Shown: piece after piece, positions 33,910 through 42,098 of the stretch
How positions within the stretch are numbered: position 1 is the stretch's first letter
Layout: the number at the start of each line of letters is the position of its first letter
NCBI GenBank assembly: GCA_040768905.1
Contig: JAXGMA010000001.1
Location: 620,001 to 684,000 of the forward strand
DNA: 64,000 nucleotides
Direction: 5' to 3'
Source of the DNA: SZUA-584 sp040768905
GTDB taxonomy: Bacteria > Bacillota > Clostridia > Christensenellales > SZUA-584
Notes under the pieces: model-generated
The model's input: the letters and a program-made list of their open reading frames with translations, nothing else
The model's database searches: none
What the model was told of the DNA's origin: nothing
Program-made: the position numbers and the translations under genes

Positions 33910-34743
33910 TCAGGGCAGGGCTTTGAAGTTGTCAAGGCTGTCGAAACAGTAGCCCATGGCCTTCCATTGCGTGATTGCCTCGTCAAGCACTTTGGCATTG
34001 GTTGCAGACGTAGAGTGCAGCAGCGCGATCATGCCCGGATGTGTTCGCAAGATCATTGTGTCAAGCGCGGTTTTTTCAGAAGGCTGGTCGTCGTTATACC
34101 AGTCTTTGTATGCAAAGCTCCAAAAAAATGTTTCATAGCCAAGCTGCTGTGCATAATCTAAGCACATCTCGCTGAACCGGCCTTCAGGAGGCCGGAAGTA
34201 TTTGGGCATCTTTTTTCTTGTGACATCGTAAAACACAGCTTCAATGTCTTCAAGCTCCGCCTGGAAAGCAGCCAGATTAGTCATTGTTGCCATATCCTTG
34301 TGGCGCATGGAATGGTTGCAGACGAGATGGCCTTCGCTGACCATGCGGTTCACAAGGTCAGGCGCGGACGTGATATAGTGCGCAACGAGAAAAAAGGCGG
34401 CAGGTACATCATGCTTTTTCAGCGTATTGAGGATTTGCGGCGTATAGCCGTTCTCGTATCCTGCATCAAATGTAAGATAGATCACCTTGTCATCGGGATC
34501 GCCAATCCAGTGTGCGCTACAATTTTTGATAAAGCCAAACTCTGGCGGCATATCGGGCTGTCTGCCGTCTGTGCGTACTTTGACATACCAGCCATAGGCG
34601 GTATCCTCTGCGTGTGCCGTTTGGTGCCCCGCTTTGCGGGAAGCAAAGCACGCCGTATCCGCAAAACCGTGTGACAATGCAGCCGCTACCAGCACGATAT
34701 CAAGACAAGCCACAATAAAAACAAAAAAGCCGCCTTTTTTCAT
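33910..34743 (-). CDS. Polysaccharide deacetylase, PdaA-like (spore cortex)
   Basis: 277 aa with an N-terminal membrane/signal segment (residues ~3-24) and a NodB deacetylase domain. Motifs: YLTFDAGYENGYTPQIL, GHLVCNHSMRHKDM (metal HxxxH), YFRPPEGRFSE, FFWSFAYKDWYND and MIALLHSTS. The combination TFDxGYENG is typical of PdaA, which deacetylates N-acetylmuramate on the way to muramic delta-lactam in spore cortex. I start at the ATG at 34743 with GAAAGGA upstream. The germination genes at 37-43 kb act on this same lactam-containing cortex. Confidence 0.88.
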   Translation of the reverse strand: MKKGGFFVFIVACLDIVLVAAALSHGFADTACFASRKAGHQTAHAEDTAYGWYVKVRTDGRQPDMPPEFGFIKNCSAHWIGDPDDKVIYLTFDAGYENGYTPQILNTLKKHDVPAAFFLVAHYITSAPDLVNRMVSEGHLVCNHSMRHKDMATMTNLAAFQAELEDIEAVFYDVTRKKMPKYFRPPEGRFSEMCLDYAQQLGYETFFWSFAYKDWYNDDQPSEKTALDTMILRTHPGMIALLHSTSATNAKVLDEAITQWKAMGYCFDSLDNFKALP

Positions 34744-35058
34744 ACAGGCCATCCTTTCAGATACAGTTTATCTTTATGTGAATGGCTGCCAAAATATGTG
34801 GACGCACAGCCTTCAAAGCCGAAGAGTCAGCAGGTAACCGCCAGCAAAAGCAGCCAAAGAGCTGCCTTTACTGGCGATGTTGTCATTGCGTTTATCTGGA
34901 TTGTGTTTCGCTATAATCAATTTCTTGTTATATAAACGCAACTTAAGAATAGTATTTTAAAAGACTGCCTAATATTTATTGTAAACCAATTTTTAAATAC
35001 AAATATAGAGTACAAATAAGCCAACAGCTAAAAAAGAGTATCTATTTTGCGTTTTTTG
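34744..35058. other. AT-rich intergenic stretch with an imperfect hairpin
   Basis: No gene seen. An imperfect inverted repeat at 34839-34876 (CGCCAG/CTGGCG outside, GCAGC/GCTGC inside, 14 of 16 positions paired, loop CAAAGA) lies between the divergent pdaA-like gene and the orphan gene, with no T-tract on either strand. Confidence 0.5.
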
Positions 35059-35074
35059 CTGTATAATTATACAG
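35059..35074. promoter_or_regulatory. Perfect 16-bp palindromic operator candidate
   Basis: CTGTATAATTATACAG is a perfect palindrome containing TATAAT (35062-35067), the likely -10 box of the following orphan gene. A repressor dimer on this site would block RNA polymerase. No good -35 was seen. Confidence 0.6.
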
Positions 35075-35085
35075 AGGTGATTATA

Positions 35086-35406
35086 GTGGGACAAACAAAT
35101 GCAAAAAAGAATCTGGGGGAATACTTCATAAGAGTGTTTCTTTCGAGCGGAACAAGAAAAAACCCGCTGGGCGATGAAGAACTGGCTGTCTTTTGCAGAT
35201 GCAACAGCGCCGAACCAACAATAGACGATCTTGACAAAACAAGCCTTGTAAGGTGGGTCAACAGAAACCCTGCATGTAAAAAAAATCAAAGCAATGAGAG
35301 CTACAGGCTTTCAAAGAATGACGATGCCATATCTGTCATTTTTCTTAACGACCGCGAAATTGCCTCCTGCCAGAAAGCCCATCGCATCTTTCCGGATTCA
35401 ATTTAA
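35086..35406 (+). CDS. Orphan small protein, function unknown
   Basis: 106 aa from the GTG at 35086, which has AGAGGTG about 7 nt upstream; the longer frame from the TTG at 35047 would include the promoter palindrome. Composition is basic and polar with two Cys pairs (FCRC, then CKK and ASCQK); no signal peptide, membrane segment or known motif. Sequence: starts MGQTNAKKNLGEYFIRVFLS and contains DDLDKTSLVRWVNRNPAC and AISVIFLNDREIASC. AT-rich surroundings differ from the neighbours, hinting at acquired DNA. It could be autoregulated through the palindrome, which is a guess. Confidence 0.55.
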   Translation: MGQTNAKKNLGEYFIRVFLSSGTRKNPLGDEELAVFCRCNSAEPTIDDLDKTSLVRWVNRNPACKKNQSNESYRLSKNDDAISVIFLNDREIASCQKAHRIFPDSI

Positions 35407-35543
35407 AATTCGACGTTAATATAATATAGGAAAGCCGCTAGATTCACTTCATTATACAAAACAGCGTATAGCCATAAATTACAAAGAATACGCCAAATCG
35501 AATCCACACATTCTAAATCTATTGGATGACAACAGGAGGAGAT

Positions 35544-37019
35544 ATGCGTGTTCTGCTGGTTTACCCTGATTTTCCCGATACGTTCTGGAGCTTTAAATAT
35601 GCCTTGAAATTTATTTCAAAAAAAGCCTCATACCCGCCTTTGGGATTGCTGACTGTGGCCGCTCTGCTCCCTGAAAGCTGGGAAAAGAAGCTCATTGATA
35701 TGAACGTGGAAAACCTGCGCACAAGCGATCTTGTCTGGGCAGATTATGTGCTGATCAGCGCGATGTCTTTGCAGAGCCAATCGGTCGGGAAAATCGTGTC
35801 TATATGCAAAAAAGCAGGCACAAAAATCGTGGCGGGCGGGCCTTTGTTTACGGCATGGCCGGAGAGATATAATTGCATTGATCATCTTGTGCTTGGTGAA
35901 GCAGAACTGACACTGCCAATGTTTTTGGCCGATGTTGAAAACGGGTGCCCGAAACATATTTATACCACCAATGAATTTGCAGATATTACACAGACGCCAA
36001 AGCCGCTTTTTGGTCTTGTTGACATGAAAAAATACGCTTCAATGAATCTGCAGTATTCAAGAGGCTGTCCTTTCAACTGCGAATTTTGCGATATCGTCGT
36101 TCTGTTCGGGCGCAGGCCCAGGCTCAAAACGCAACAGCAGGTGATCGAAGAGCTGCAATCGCTGTATGAGCTCGGTTGGCGCGGAGGCGTTTTTTTTGTT
36201 GATGACAATTTTATCGGCAACAGGGACAAGCTGAAAAAAGAAATACTGCCGGCTGTTATTGAATGGTCGAGTCAAAGGGATTACCCATTTTCTTTTCATA
36301 CAGAAGCGTCGTTGAATATTGCTGACGATGATGAGCTTATGGCGCTGATGGTAAAGGCAGGCTTTGAGATGGTGTTTATCGGCATAGAATCTCCCAACGA
36401 AGACAGCCTCACCGAATGCAACAAACACCAAAACAAAAACCGTGACATCATAGCATGTATCGACAAAATTCAAAAATGTGGCCTTCATGTGGAGGGCGGA
36501 TTTATACTTGGATTTGACAGCGATCCCGAATCTATCTTCGATACGCTGATCCGCTTTGTCCAGCAAAGCGGCATCGTTGTCGCTATGGTTGGATTGCTCA
36601 ACGCGCCGCGCGGCACAAAGCTTTTTCAAAGGCTGGAAAAAGAAAGAAGGCTCACCACAACCTTCAGCGGTGATAACACGGACTGTTCAATGAATTTTAC
36701 ACCCAAAATGGACTATGACAAGCTGATTCAGGGATACCAAAGGGTGATACATGCCATATATTCTCCCAATCATTATTACAGGCGTGTGATGCGCTATCTT
36801 GAGGAGTACGGGCGTAAACAGCTGCACAAAAGCAAAATCCACTGGTGTGACATTGCGGCCTTTTTTAAATCCGTCATAAAGCTTGGCGTCTTCGGCAAGG
36901 AGAGGCTTTGGTATTGGAGGCTGCTTTGGCGCACACTGAAGAAAAACCCATCTCAGTTTCCCAAGGCTGTGGCTTACTCCATATATGGTTACCACTTCAG
37001 AAAGATATATAAAATCTAG
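35544..37019 (+). CDS. B12-binding-domain radical SAM enzyme (DUF4070-type)
   Basis: 491 aa. N-terminal ~140 residues fit a cobalamin-binding Rossmann domain (RVLLVYPDFPDTFW, SYPPLGLLTVAALLP, ADYVLISAMSLQSQSVGKIV, KIVAGGPLFTAWPERY). Radical SAM core with NLQYSRGCPFNCEFCDIVVLFG (CX3CX2C), FFVDDNFIGNRDKLKKE and IGIESPNEDSL. The C-terminal ~150 residues match the tail seen in hopanoid/lipid-modifying members of this class. Probably a methyltransferase or rearrangement enzyme on an unreactive carbon; substrate unknown. GGAGG lies a few nt before the ATG at 35544. Ends 18 bp from the convergent gerA. Confidence 0.88.
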   Translation: MRVLLVYPDFPDTFWSFKYALKFISKKASYPPLGLLTVAALLPESWEKKLIDMNVENLRTSDLVWADYVLISAMSLQSQSVGKIVSICKKAGTKIVAGGPLFTAWPERYNCIDHLVLGEAELTLPMFLADVENGCPKHIYTTNEFADITQTPKPLFGLVDMKKYASMNLQYSRGCPFNCEFCDIVVLFGRRPRLKTQQQVIEELQSLYELGWRGGVFFVDDNFIGNRDKLKKEILPAVIEWSSQRDYPFSFHTEASLNIADDDELMALMVKAGFEMVFIGIESPNEDSLTECNKHQNKNRDIIACIDKIQKCGLHVEGGFILGFDSDPESIFDTLIRFVQQSGIVVAMVGLLNAPRGTKLFQRLEKERRLTTTFSGDNTDCSMNFTPKMDYDKLIQGYQRVIHAIYSPNHYYRRVMRYLEEYGRKQLHKSKIHWCDIAAFFKSVIKLGVFGKERLWYWRLLWRTLKKNPSQFPKAVAYSIYGYHFRKIYKI

Positions 37020-37037
37020 CCCATATCAATACTGTTG

Positions 37038-38492
37038 TTATTTGTTTTTCTTTTTCACATGGCTTCTCGTGTTATCTTTCGTGCGCAGATATGCCGGCCT
37101 GGTGGATGCAAGCGTTCTGCTGTAAAAAACCGATTTTAAGAAATCCTTGGCGTTGAATGGCGCCGCGGGGGCCATATACGGCACACCGAACGTGTTGATG
37201 GATACAAGGTTCGCAACTATTGCCAGTATGGCCAGTGTAAAACCGAAGAACCCTAAAAACCCAGTCGCAATGATAACGATAAACTTAAGCACCCGAAACG
37301 GATCGATAATGGTAAAATCAGCCGGCACGAAAGAGCTGATCAGAGAAAGCGAGACGACGATCAAAAGCAGCGGGCTGAACACACCGGCCGAAACAGCGGC
37401 TTGCCCGATGATTATCGCGCCTACGATGCCGATAGCGGTACCGATTTTTGAAGGAACGCGCACGAGCGATTCGCGGATCAGCTCCGCGATGATCTCGATG
37501 AGCAGCACCTCAATGAACGCATTGAACGGCACACGCGCACGTGCCTGCGCAATAGCTATCATAAAACTGCTCGGAAGAACGTCATTATGAAAAGAGACGG
37601 TCGCGAGATACAGCGATGAGACGATGAAAGAAAGGGTCAGCGCGATCACGCGCAGAATACGTGCGAGAGTACCGAAATACTTGTTCATATAGAAATCATC
37701 ACATGCCCAGAGGTATTCGCTAAACACCTTGGGCGCAATAAGGGCCCAGGGGCCGCCGCCCATCAGCACCACGATCTTGCCTTCGAGCAGGGCGCCGCAG
37801 GCCATATCTGAGCGTTCTGTGATGCCCGTCTGCGGAAAGAGGTCTGTTTTCTTGTTGAGCAAAAAAGCCTGCAGCTCTCCCGACGAGCAAAGGCCGTCCG
37901 TGTTGATGCTGCTGATGCGTTTTTTGATTTCGCTGACGCTTGTGTTGTTCGCGATATCTTCAAAATACACAACGGCGACGGGCGTTTTGGTCCTTTCGCC
38001 GACATAAAATTTCTCGATGCGCAGGTTCTTGTTTTTCAGCCTGTACCGAATAAGCGAAATATTGGTGTCAAGGTCTTCAATAAAACTGTCTTTAGGGCCG
38101 CGCAGCGTAAACATGTTTTCAGGGATGGGTATCGCGCGTTTTTCCACCTTGATCAGGTTGACAACGGCATAACCGGTATCTCCCGAAAACAGCAGGACGG
38201 TGTTGCCATCGAGTATATATTGTTCAATTTTGTTGGGATCCGTATCTGCAAAGCAGTCGTCCGCCACTATGATACGCTCGATGGCATTGGACGCTTTGAT
38301 GTTTTGCTCATGGCTATGTTTCAAAAGCGGTTTGATGATATGATCAGACAGCGCTGTCCTGTCGGTCAGCTGCCTGATGTAAAGAACAGTGACTTTGCAG
38401 CTTCCAAGAGATAGTGTGCGCTCGGCCACATCCATGTTTTTATTTTTAATGTCGCTGATGACCGCCTGGTGCCATTTGCTTAAGCGTTGCAT
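37038..38492 (-). CDS. gerA: Spore germinant receptor subunit A (GerA/SpoVAF family)
   Basis: 484-aa subunit of a GerA-type receptor in the spore inner membrane. N-terminal ~240 residues are hydrophilic with the family blocks DRTALSDHIIKPLL and VLLFSGDTGYAVVNLIKVEKRAIPIPE, SFIEDLDTNISLIRYRLKN, then GKIVVLMGGGPWALIAPKVFSEYL before about five membrane segments (ILRVIALTLSFIVSSLYLA onward, with PFNAFIEVLLIEIIAELIRE). Starts at an ATG sharing one base with the gerC stop. Last gene of gerB-gerC-gerA. Confidence 0.94.
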   Translation of the reverse strand: MQRLSKWHQAVISDIKNKNMDVAERTLSLGSCKVTVLYIRQLTDRTALSDHIIKPLLKHSHEQNIKASNAIERIIVADDCFADTDPNKIEQYILDGNTVLLFSGDTGYAVVNLIKVEKRAIPIPENMFTLRGPKDSFIEDLDTNISLIRYRLKNKNLRIEKFYVGERTKTPVAVVYFEDIANNTSVSEIKKRISSINTDGLCSSGELQAFLLNKKTDLFPQTGITERSDMACGALLEGKIVVLMGGGPWALIAPKVFSEYLWACDDFYMNKYFGTLARILRVIALTLSFIVSSLYLATVSFHNDVLPSSFMIAIAQARARVPFNAFIEVLLIEIIAELIRESLVRVPSKIGTAIGIVGAIIIGQAAVSAGVFSPLLLIVVSLSLISSFVPADFTIIDPFRVLKFIVIIATGFLGFFGFTLAILAIVANLVSINTFGVPYMAPAAPFNAKDFLKSVFYSRTLASTRPAYLRTKDNTRSHVKKKNK

Positions 38493-39640
38493 TAAAACTC
38501 CTTATCGATGCTTTTTTGGTCTCCGTGTGATTGAAAGTCATAAAGTCCGCCCGGCTCAAGAGATGTACGCACCGAAATTTTTACCTGCGAAGCCAGATAT
38601 TCATCGCACCAGTGATCCATTTTTTTCAGCTCATCCGGATAGTGTATGCGGAACGCATCATGGAAACCAAGATAATCGCAACCGACTGACTTTGATTTTA
38701 CCACCGCATCCGAAATATCTTTGAGAAGCAACTTTTGGAGATTCTGCCGGATCTGTTCTTCCTTTTGGTTGTTCAATAAAACGTCTTTGGACAGGTAAAT
38801 GATCTTTGCTTCGAACTTAAAACTTATATCAAACACCAGGCTGCCGTGCGCATAATACGGTTTCATTTTTATACTCCTGCGGTCAACTTTTACTGTGGCT
38901 TCACAATCATCAATTGGCACCACATAGTTCCATTTTGGGTCTTTGCCGGCGATCCAAACAACGCCTTTGGCTTCACTGGCGGGTATGAAGCCGCTGTATT
39001 TGCCGCTGTGGAAAATGGTATAGCCTGTGCAGGTGATGTCCTCGCCGTCAAGCCCGATATCAGGCAGTAAAAAGCATCTGCCGCAAGCGAGTGACTCGAG
39101 CACCTCTGAAGTGGTATGGGTGATCTTGCGCCCATCCCTTTCGAGAGAGGTGATAAGGTCGTCGATGGAGTATCCGATGGATATGTTGTTCTCCGGTTTG
39201 CTGGCAAGCAGCGCCTTCGGGTCTGCGGACGTGGTGACGACGCCGACTTTTTTTCTGTATTCGTCATCGCTTTGCAAGCGGTACATATACTCTGCGATCC
39301 CGAATCTGGCCATCTGCTCAGTGATCATCATTGACCTGACGGTACCCAGAAAAAGGGGCTTGTCCATTTTGTAATCAAGGTTCTGGCGTGCTTCGGCCAG
39401 CGTGGCCCCTGCACCGCTTACGAAGGAATACTGCTCGTACCCGCCGCCGCCGCTGCTTTCGCCTCCGGAGTTCCCCAAAGCCAAATTCGGGACTTCACCA
39501 TAAAAAACATACTGGTCTTGCCGGCGGTCAAGCATCACGAACGTGATCAGTGATTTTTCATTGACGTCGCGTGCATCCCAGCACCCTGCCGGCAAAAGCA
39601 TCATGCCGGCAGCTATTATCAGCAAGATTGTTTTACGCAC
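38492..39640 (-). CDS. gerC: Spore germinant receptor lipoprotein (Ger(x)C family)
   Basis: 382 aa. Starts at the GTG at 39640 (AAGGAG 8 nt upstream): the resulting N-terminus RKTILLIIAAGMMLLPAGCWDARDVNE is a lipoprotein signal with lipobox LPAGC and the family's CWDxRDVNE. Middle YVFYGEVPNLALG and SFVSGAGATLAEARQNLDYK; C-terminal Ger(x)C domain with VFDISFKFEAKIIYL. Anchored outside the inner membrane with GerA and GerB. Overlaps gerB by 8 bp. Confidence 0.93.
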   Translation of the reverse strand: MRKTILLIIAAGMMLLPAGCWDARDVNEKSLITFVMLDRRQDQYVFYGEVPNLALGNSGGESSGGGGYEQYSFVSGAGATLAEARQNLDYKMDKPLFLGTVRSMMITEQMARFGIAEYMYRLQSDDEYRKKVGVVTTSADPKALLASKPENNISIGYSIDDLITSLERDGRKITHTTSEVLESLACGRCFLLPDIGLDGEDITCTGYTIFHSGKYSGFIPASEAKGVVWIAGKDPKWNYVVPIDDCEATVKVDRRSIKMKPYYAHGSLVFDISFKFEAKIIYLSKDVLLNNQKEEQIRQNLQKLLLKDISDAVVKSKSVGCDYLGFHDAFRIHYPDELKKMDHWCDEYLASQVKISVRTSLEPGGLYDFQSHGDQKSIDKEF

Positions 39641-40739
39641 TGTGTTTCTCCTTTGACTTGGGGTTCTTAATTTTGGCGATGATGAGCAAGGCAAGAGGGA
39701 TGAACATAGACAAGACGAAGCCGGAAAGCGTTTGGACTTTTGTTGCGGCTTGCGTATAGTCTTTGATGCCGTCCGTCACTAAACAAAGCAAAAAGATCAC
39801 GGAACCCAACATGGCCACAACCACGGGTCGGCTTGTCCGCTTGAAAATACGGCAGAAGATCTCCACAATGGCTGTCAGTATGATAGCGATTCCCATGAAC
39901 AGCCCCGCAAAACCCACTGTGAGGAACAGGATATCCAACCGCGCGAGCACTTCTAAAAACTCCGGCGAGGTATCGCGGATGGCGATGATCAGCGCATCTT
40001 CATAATGCACGATCTCGTTGATGCCCACCTTCATGATTGACGTCAATACGATCAGTATATAGAAAAGGCCAATGGCGATAATCGTAAAAAAGGCCGCTTT
40101 TTTTGATTTTTTACCGTTCTTTTTTGTGAACGGTATGGCCAGCAGTACGGCCAATGGGGTGAAGGGTCCGACAGTATTTATAAGGCCCATTAAATAATCA
40201 TTGATTTCCGCAGCATTAAAAAGAGGCAGCATATGATTTGGTTCACCCTCTGTCAGCATGATGAGGTGCACCAGCGTACCGGTGCAAAAAAACAAAATGC
40301 CCACCAGTTCGCAAAGCCGCGCCATCGTTGTGATCCCCTTATTGGCGATAAAGCAGAACACAGGAATACTGAAAAGCGGAAAGGCCCAAAACGGCATTTT
40401 CGGGAAAAATGCGGACTGAAGAACCTTGGCTTCGGTAGCGACCAGAAACACAGCCAGAAAAAGGAAATAAGCCAGATAGGTAAAAGAGAGCACCATCGCG
40501 CCCGGCCGGGAAATCAGCTGAGCCGAATACTCACAGATTATTCTTCCTTGAAACCGGTTGCCAAGGCTCGTGATGACGACCGCAAACAAACCAAAAATCA
40601 CGGAAGCAATAAAAATGACAAGCCATGAACCGGTCCCTGCGCTTGCCGCCATTTCTTTGGGGATGGTGATCACATTGTACGAGGTCAGCGACAGCAGGAG
40701 AATGAACACCATCTGCCGGTTGGTCATCGTGTTGAGCAT
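39633..40739 (-). CDS. gerB: Spore germinant receptor permease subunit (GerB, APC superfamily)
   Basis: 368-aa protein with ten hydrophobic segments, the amino-acid-permease-like subunit that binds germinant in GerA-type receptors. MTNRQMVFILLLSLTSYNVITIPKE near the start is typical. I start at the ATG at 40739 (GGGGGG a few nt upstream); the frame extends further but runs through the promoter repeats. First gene of the operon; order B-C-A here versus A-B-C in Bacillus gerA. Confidence 0.92.
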   Translation of the reverse strand: MLNTMTNRQMVFILLLSLTSYNVITIPKEMAASAGTGSWLVIFIASVIFGLFAVVITSLGNRFQGRIICEYSAQLISRPGAMVLSFTYLAYFLFLAVFLVATEAKVLQSAFFPKMPFWAFPLFSIPVFCFIANKGITTMARLCELVGILFFCTGTLVHLIMLTEGEPNHMLPLFNAAEINDYLMGLINTVGPFTPLAVLLAIPFTKKNGKKSKKAAFFTIIAIGLFYILIVLTSIMKVGINEIVHYEDALIIAIRDTSPEFLEVLARLDILFLTVGFAGLFMGIAIILTAIVEIFCRIFKRTSRPVVVAMLGSVIFLLCLVTDGIKDYTQAATKVQTLSGFVLSMFIPLALLIIAKIKNPKSKEKHSA

Positions 40740-40772
40740 GATACCCCCCGAATCAACACCTCTTGATTCTTT

Positions 40773-40802
40773 TAGTATGTGAAAACAAAGCACATAATAT
40801 GT
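40773..40802 (-). promoter_or_regulatory. Sigma-G-like forespore promoter of the ger operon
   Basis: On the minus strand CATACTA (40779-40773) matches the sigma-G -10 CATNNTA, with ACATA (40802-40798) 18 nt upstream matching 4 of 5 of the -35 GHATR. GerA-type operons are sigma-G dependent in Bacillus. It lies within the tandem repeat. Confidence 0.6.
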
Positions 40803-40818
40803 GAAAACAAAGCACATA
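40776..40818. repeat. Tandem 21-bp direct repeat upstream of gerB
   Basis: TATGTGAAAACAAAGCACATA occurs at 40776-40796 and 40798-40818, period 22 bp, about two helical turns. One copy supplies the sigma-G-like -10 and the other the -35, so it may be an operator for a transcription factor such as SpoVT, or simply a duplicated promoter segment. Confidence 0.9.
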
Positions 40819-40837
40819 AAATGTACAAAGTATCCGG

Positions 40838-40868
40838 TAAAGCAAAGCAAGCCCGCAGAGGAGCTTGC
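40838..40868 (-). terminator. Possible terminator of the cwlJ-gerQ-like unit
   Basis: On the minus strand GCAAGC (40868-40863 side) pairs with GCTTGC (40852-40847) around a 10-nt loop, followed by TTTGCTTT. Weak but well placed, about 20 bp past the stop. Confidence 0.45.
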
Positions 40869-40885
40869 AGAGGCATTTTTTTAAC

Positions 40886-41467
40886 TTAGCTGTAAATGGT
40901 TGCGAATTTTATTGAGTACAGATCGCACATCACGAGGTCGTTGGCAAAGAGCGGCCGCAAGACGATATAGCTTGCACCCACTTCCACAAGCGTGCCGACC
41001 CTGTCAACAAGGGCTCCGGACGTGCCGATCAGAAACTCAACACGCATATTTCTTCCTAAAAAATTGCGCAGGAATCCCGCTGTGTAATACGGGTTTTGCA
41101 CCGTTGTGGGCGGTTCGCCAACCACCGGCGATGCTGTTGTCGGCGGCAGTATCGGTGTTTGCGCCGAAGGCGGCATGACAGGCAAAAGAGGCCCCGGCTG
41201 CGGTGCAGTGGGCATGGCGGGCGGCAGCTGAGGCTCAAGCCGTAAGCCCGGCTCCGGCAGATGCAGATCGCGCCTGTCGCTTTGGTCTGAAATGTAAGGT
41301 TTCGGCTGAATGCCCGTTTCCGGCAAATGTGACTGCGCCGGCAGGTATCTGCCCCCAGTGCTAAACGAGCGCTGCTGTGGGTTTTGTCCTCTTCTTGCTG
41401 TCATATCTTTGGGTGCGCCTTTGCGCGGGCTGTCTTCGGGAAAGCCGTATTGGTGGCCAAGAGACAT
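40886..41467 (-). CDS. GerQ-like spore coat protein
   Basis: 193 aa. Residues ~1-120 are low-complexity, rich in Pro, Gln, Ser and Arg, as in many coat proteins. Residues ~128-193 (YTAGFLRNFLGRNMRVEFLI, then GTLVEVGASYIVLRPL and DLYSIKFATIYS) resemble the C-terminal domain of GerQ, the coat protein that is crosslinked by transglutaminase and needed for CwlJ localisation. It sits directly downstream of cwlJ with 28 bp spacing; in several bacilli cwlJ and gerQ form such a pair. AAGGGAG precedes the ATG. Context supports the call more than sequence alone. Confidence 0.72.
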   Translation of the reverse strand: MSLGHQYGFPEDSPRKGAPKDMTARRGQNPQQRSFSTGGRYLPAQSHLPETGIQPKPYISDQSDRRDLHLPEPGLRLEPQLPPAMPTAPQPGPLLPVMPPSAQTPILPPTTASPVVGEPPTTVQNPYYTAGFLRNFLGRNMRVEFLIGTSGALVDRVGTLVEVGASYIVLRPLFANDLVMCDLYSIKFATIYS

Positions 41468-41495
41468 TGCTTTTATTCACTCCCTTCATAGAAAA

Positions 41496-41939
41496 TTACG
41501 TCAGTGCATACAGAGCCGTCGGCTGATAATAACAGTGTTCATGGATCCTGTTGAACTGTACACCGCTGCGGTTATACGGAAAATAGGGCGGGCACCTGGG
41601 AGCAAACGGGTTCATGTACCACAGCGTATCAATAACGCCGGAATGGACATTCCCTGAAAGTGCCCAGTCCGCGACTTCGTAATGTATCCCTTCGGCCGGG
41701 ATAACGAAAATATTCTGAGGATTATACTGTCCGCCGACCGTTTGCTTGTAGCAGGTAAACTGGCAGGGTTGTTCAAGCACGCGCCTTAAATTCCCCTGCC
41801 CGGTTCTTAAGTATTCCCCGTAGGCGACATGCACCCTGTTCATGATCGTCGTGGCGACAGCCTTCATCCCGTCAAGGCCCTCGCCCTCAGCTTCGCATCT
41901 TATCATGCGTGCAAACATTTCTCTCGGAGTCAATTCCAT
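41496..41939 (-). CDS. cwlJ: Spore cortex-lytic cell wall hydrolase CwlJ
   Basis: 147-aa member of the SleB/CwlJ hydrolase-2 family, which attacks cortex peptidoglycan containing muramic delta-lactam during germination. Seen: ELTPREMFARMIRCEAEGEG (catalytic Glu), MKAVATTIMNRVHVAYGEYL, QFTCYKQ and WYMNPFAPRCPPYFPYNRSG. No signal peptide, unlike SleB, as expected for CwlJ. I start at the ATG at 41939 (GGTGAT just upstream), giving the usual CwlJ size; the frame stays open upstream only because it runs antisense through sleL. Confidence 0.92.
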   Translation of the reverse strand: MELTPREMFARMIRCEAEGEGLDGMKAVATTIMNRVHVAYGEYLRTGQGNLRRVLEQPCQFTCYKQTVGGQYNPQNIFVIPAEGIHYEVADWALSGNVHSGVIDTLWYMNPFAPRCPPYFPYNRSGVQFNRIHEHCYYQPTALYALT

Positions 41940-42042
41940 ATGATCACCATTGATTATTATTTCTGACCGTGCAGCCATGCATACAGTATAGTATATTGAC
42001 AGCCCGCAAAATGTGCCATTGCACTTTGGAAAAAACACAATC

Positions 42043-42070
42043 ACCTTAAATAGCCCGGCTCCATATAATA
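42043..42070 (+). promoter_or_regulatory. Sigma-K-like mother-cell promoter of sleL
   Basis: AC (42043-42044), 17-nt spacer, CATATAATA (42062-42070) matches the sigma-K pattern AC-N16-18-CATANNNTA. Located about 30 bp before the sleL start. The -10 also resembles a housekeeping box, so sigma-A use is not excluded. Confidence 0.5.
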
Positions 42071-42098
42071 AAGAAGCTATATCGTAATAAGGATGTGA

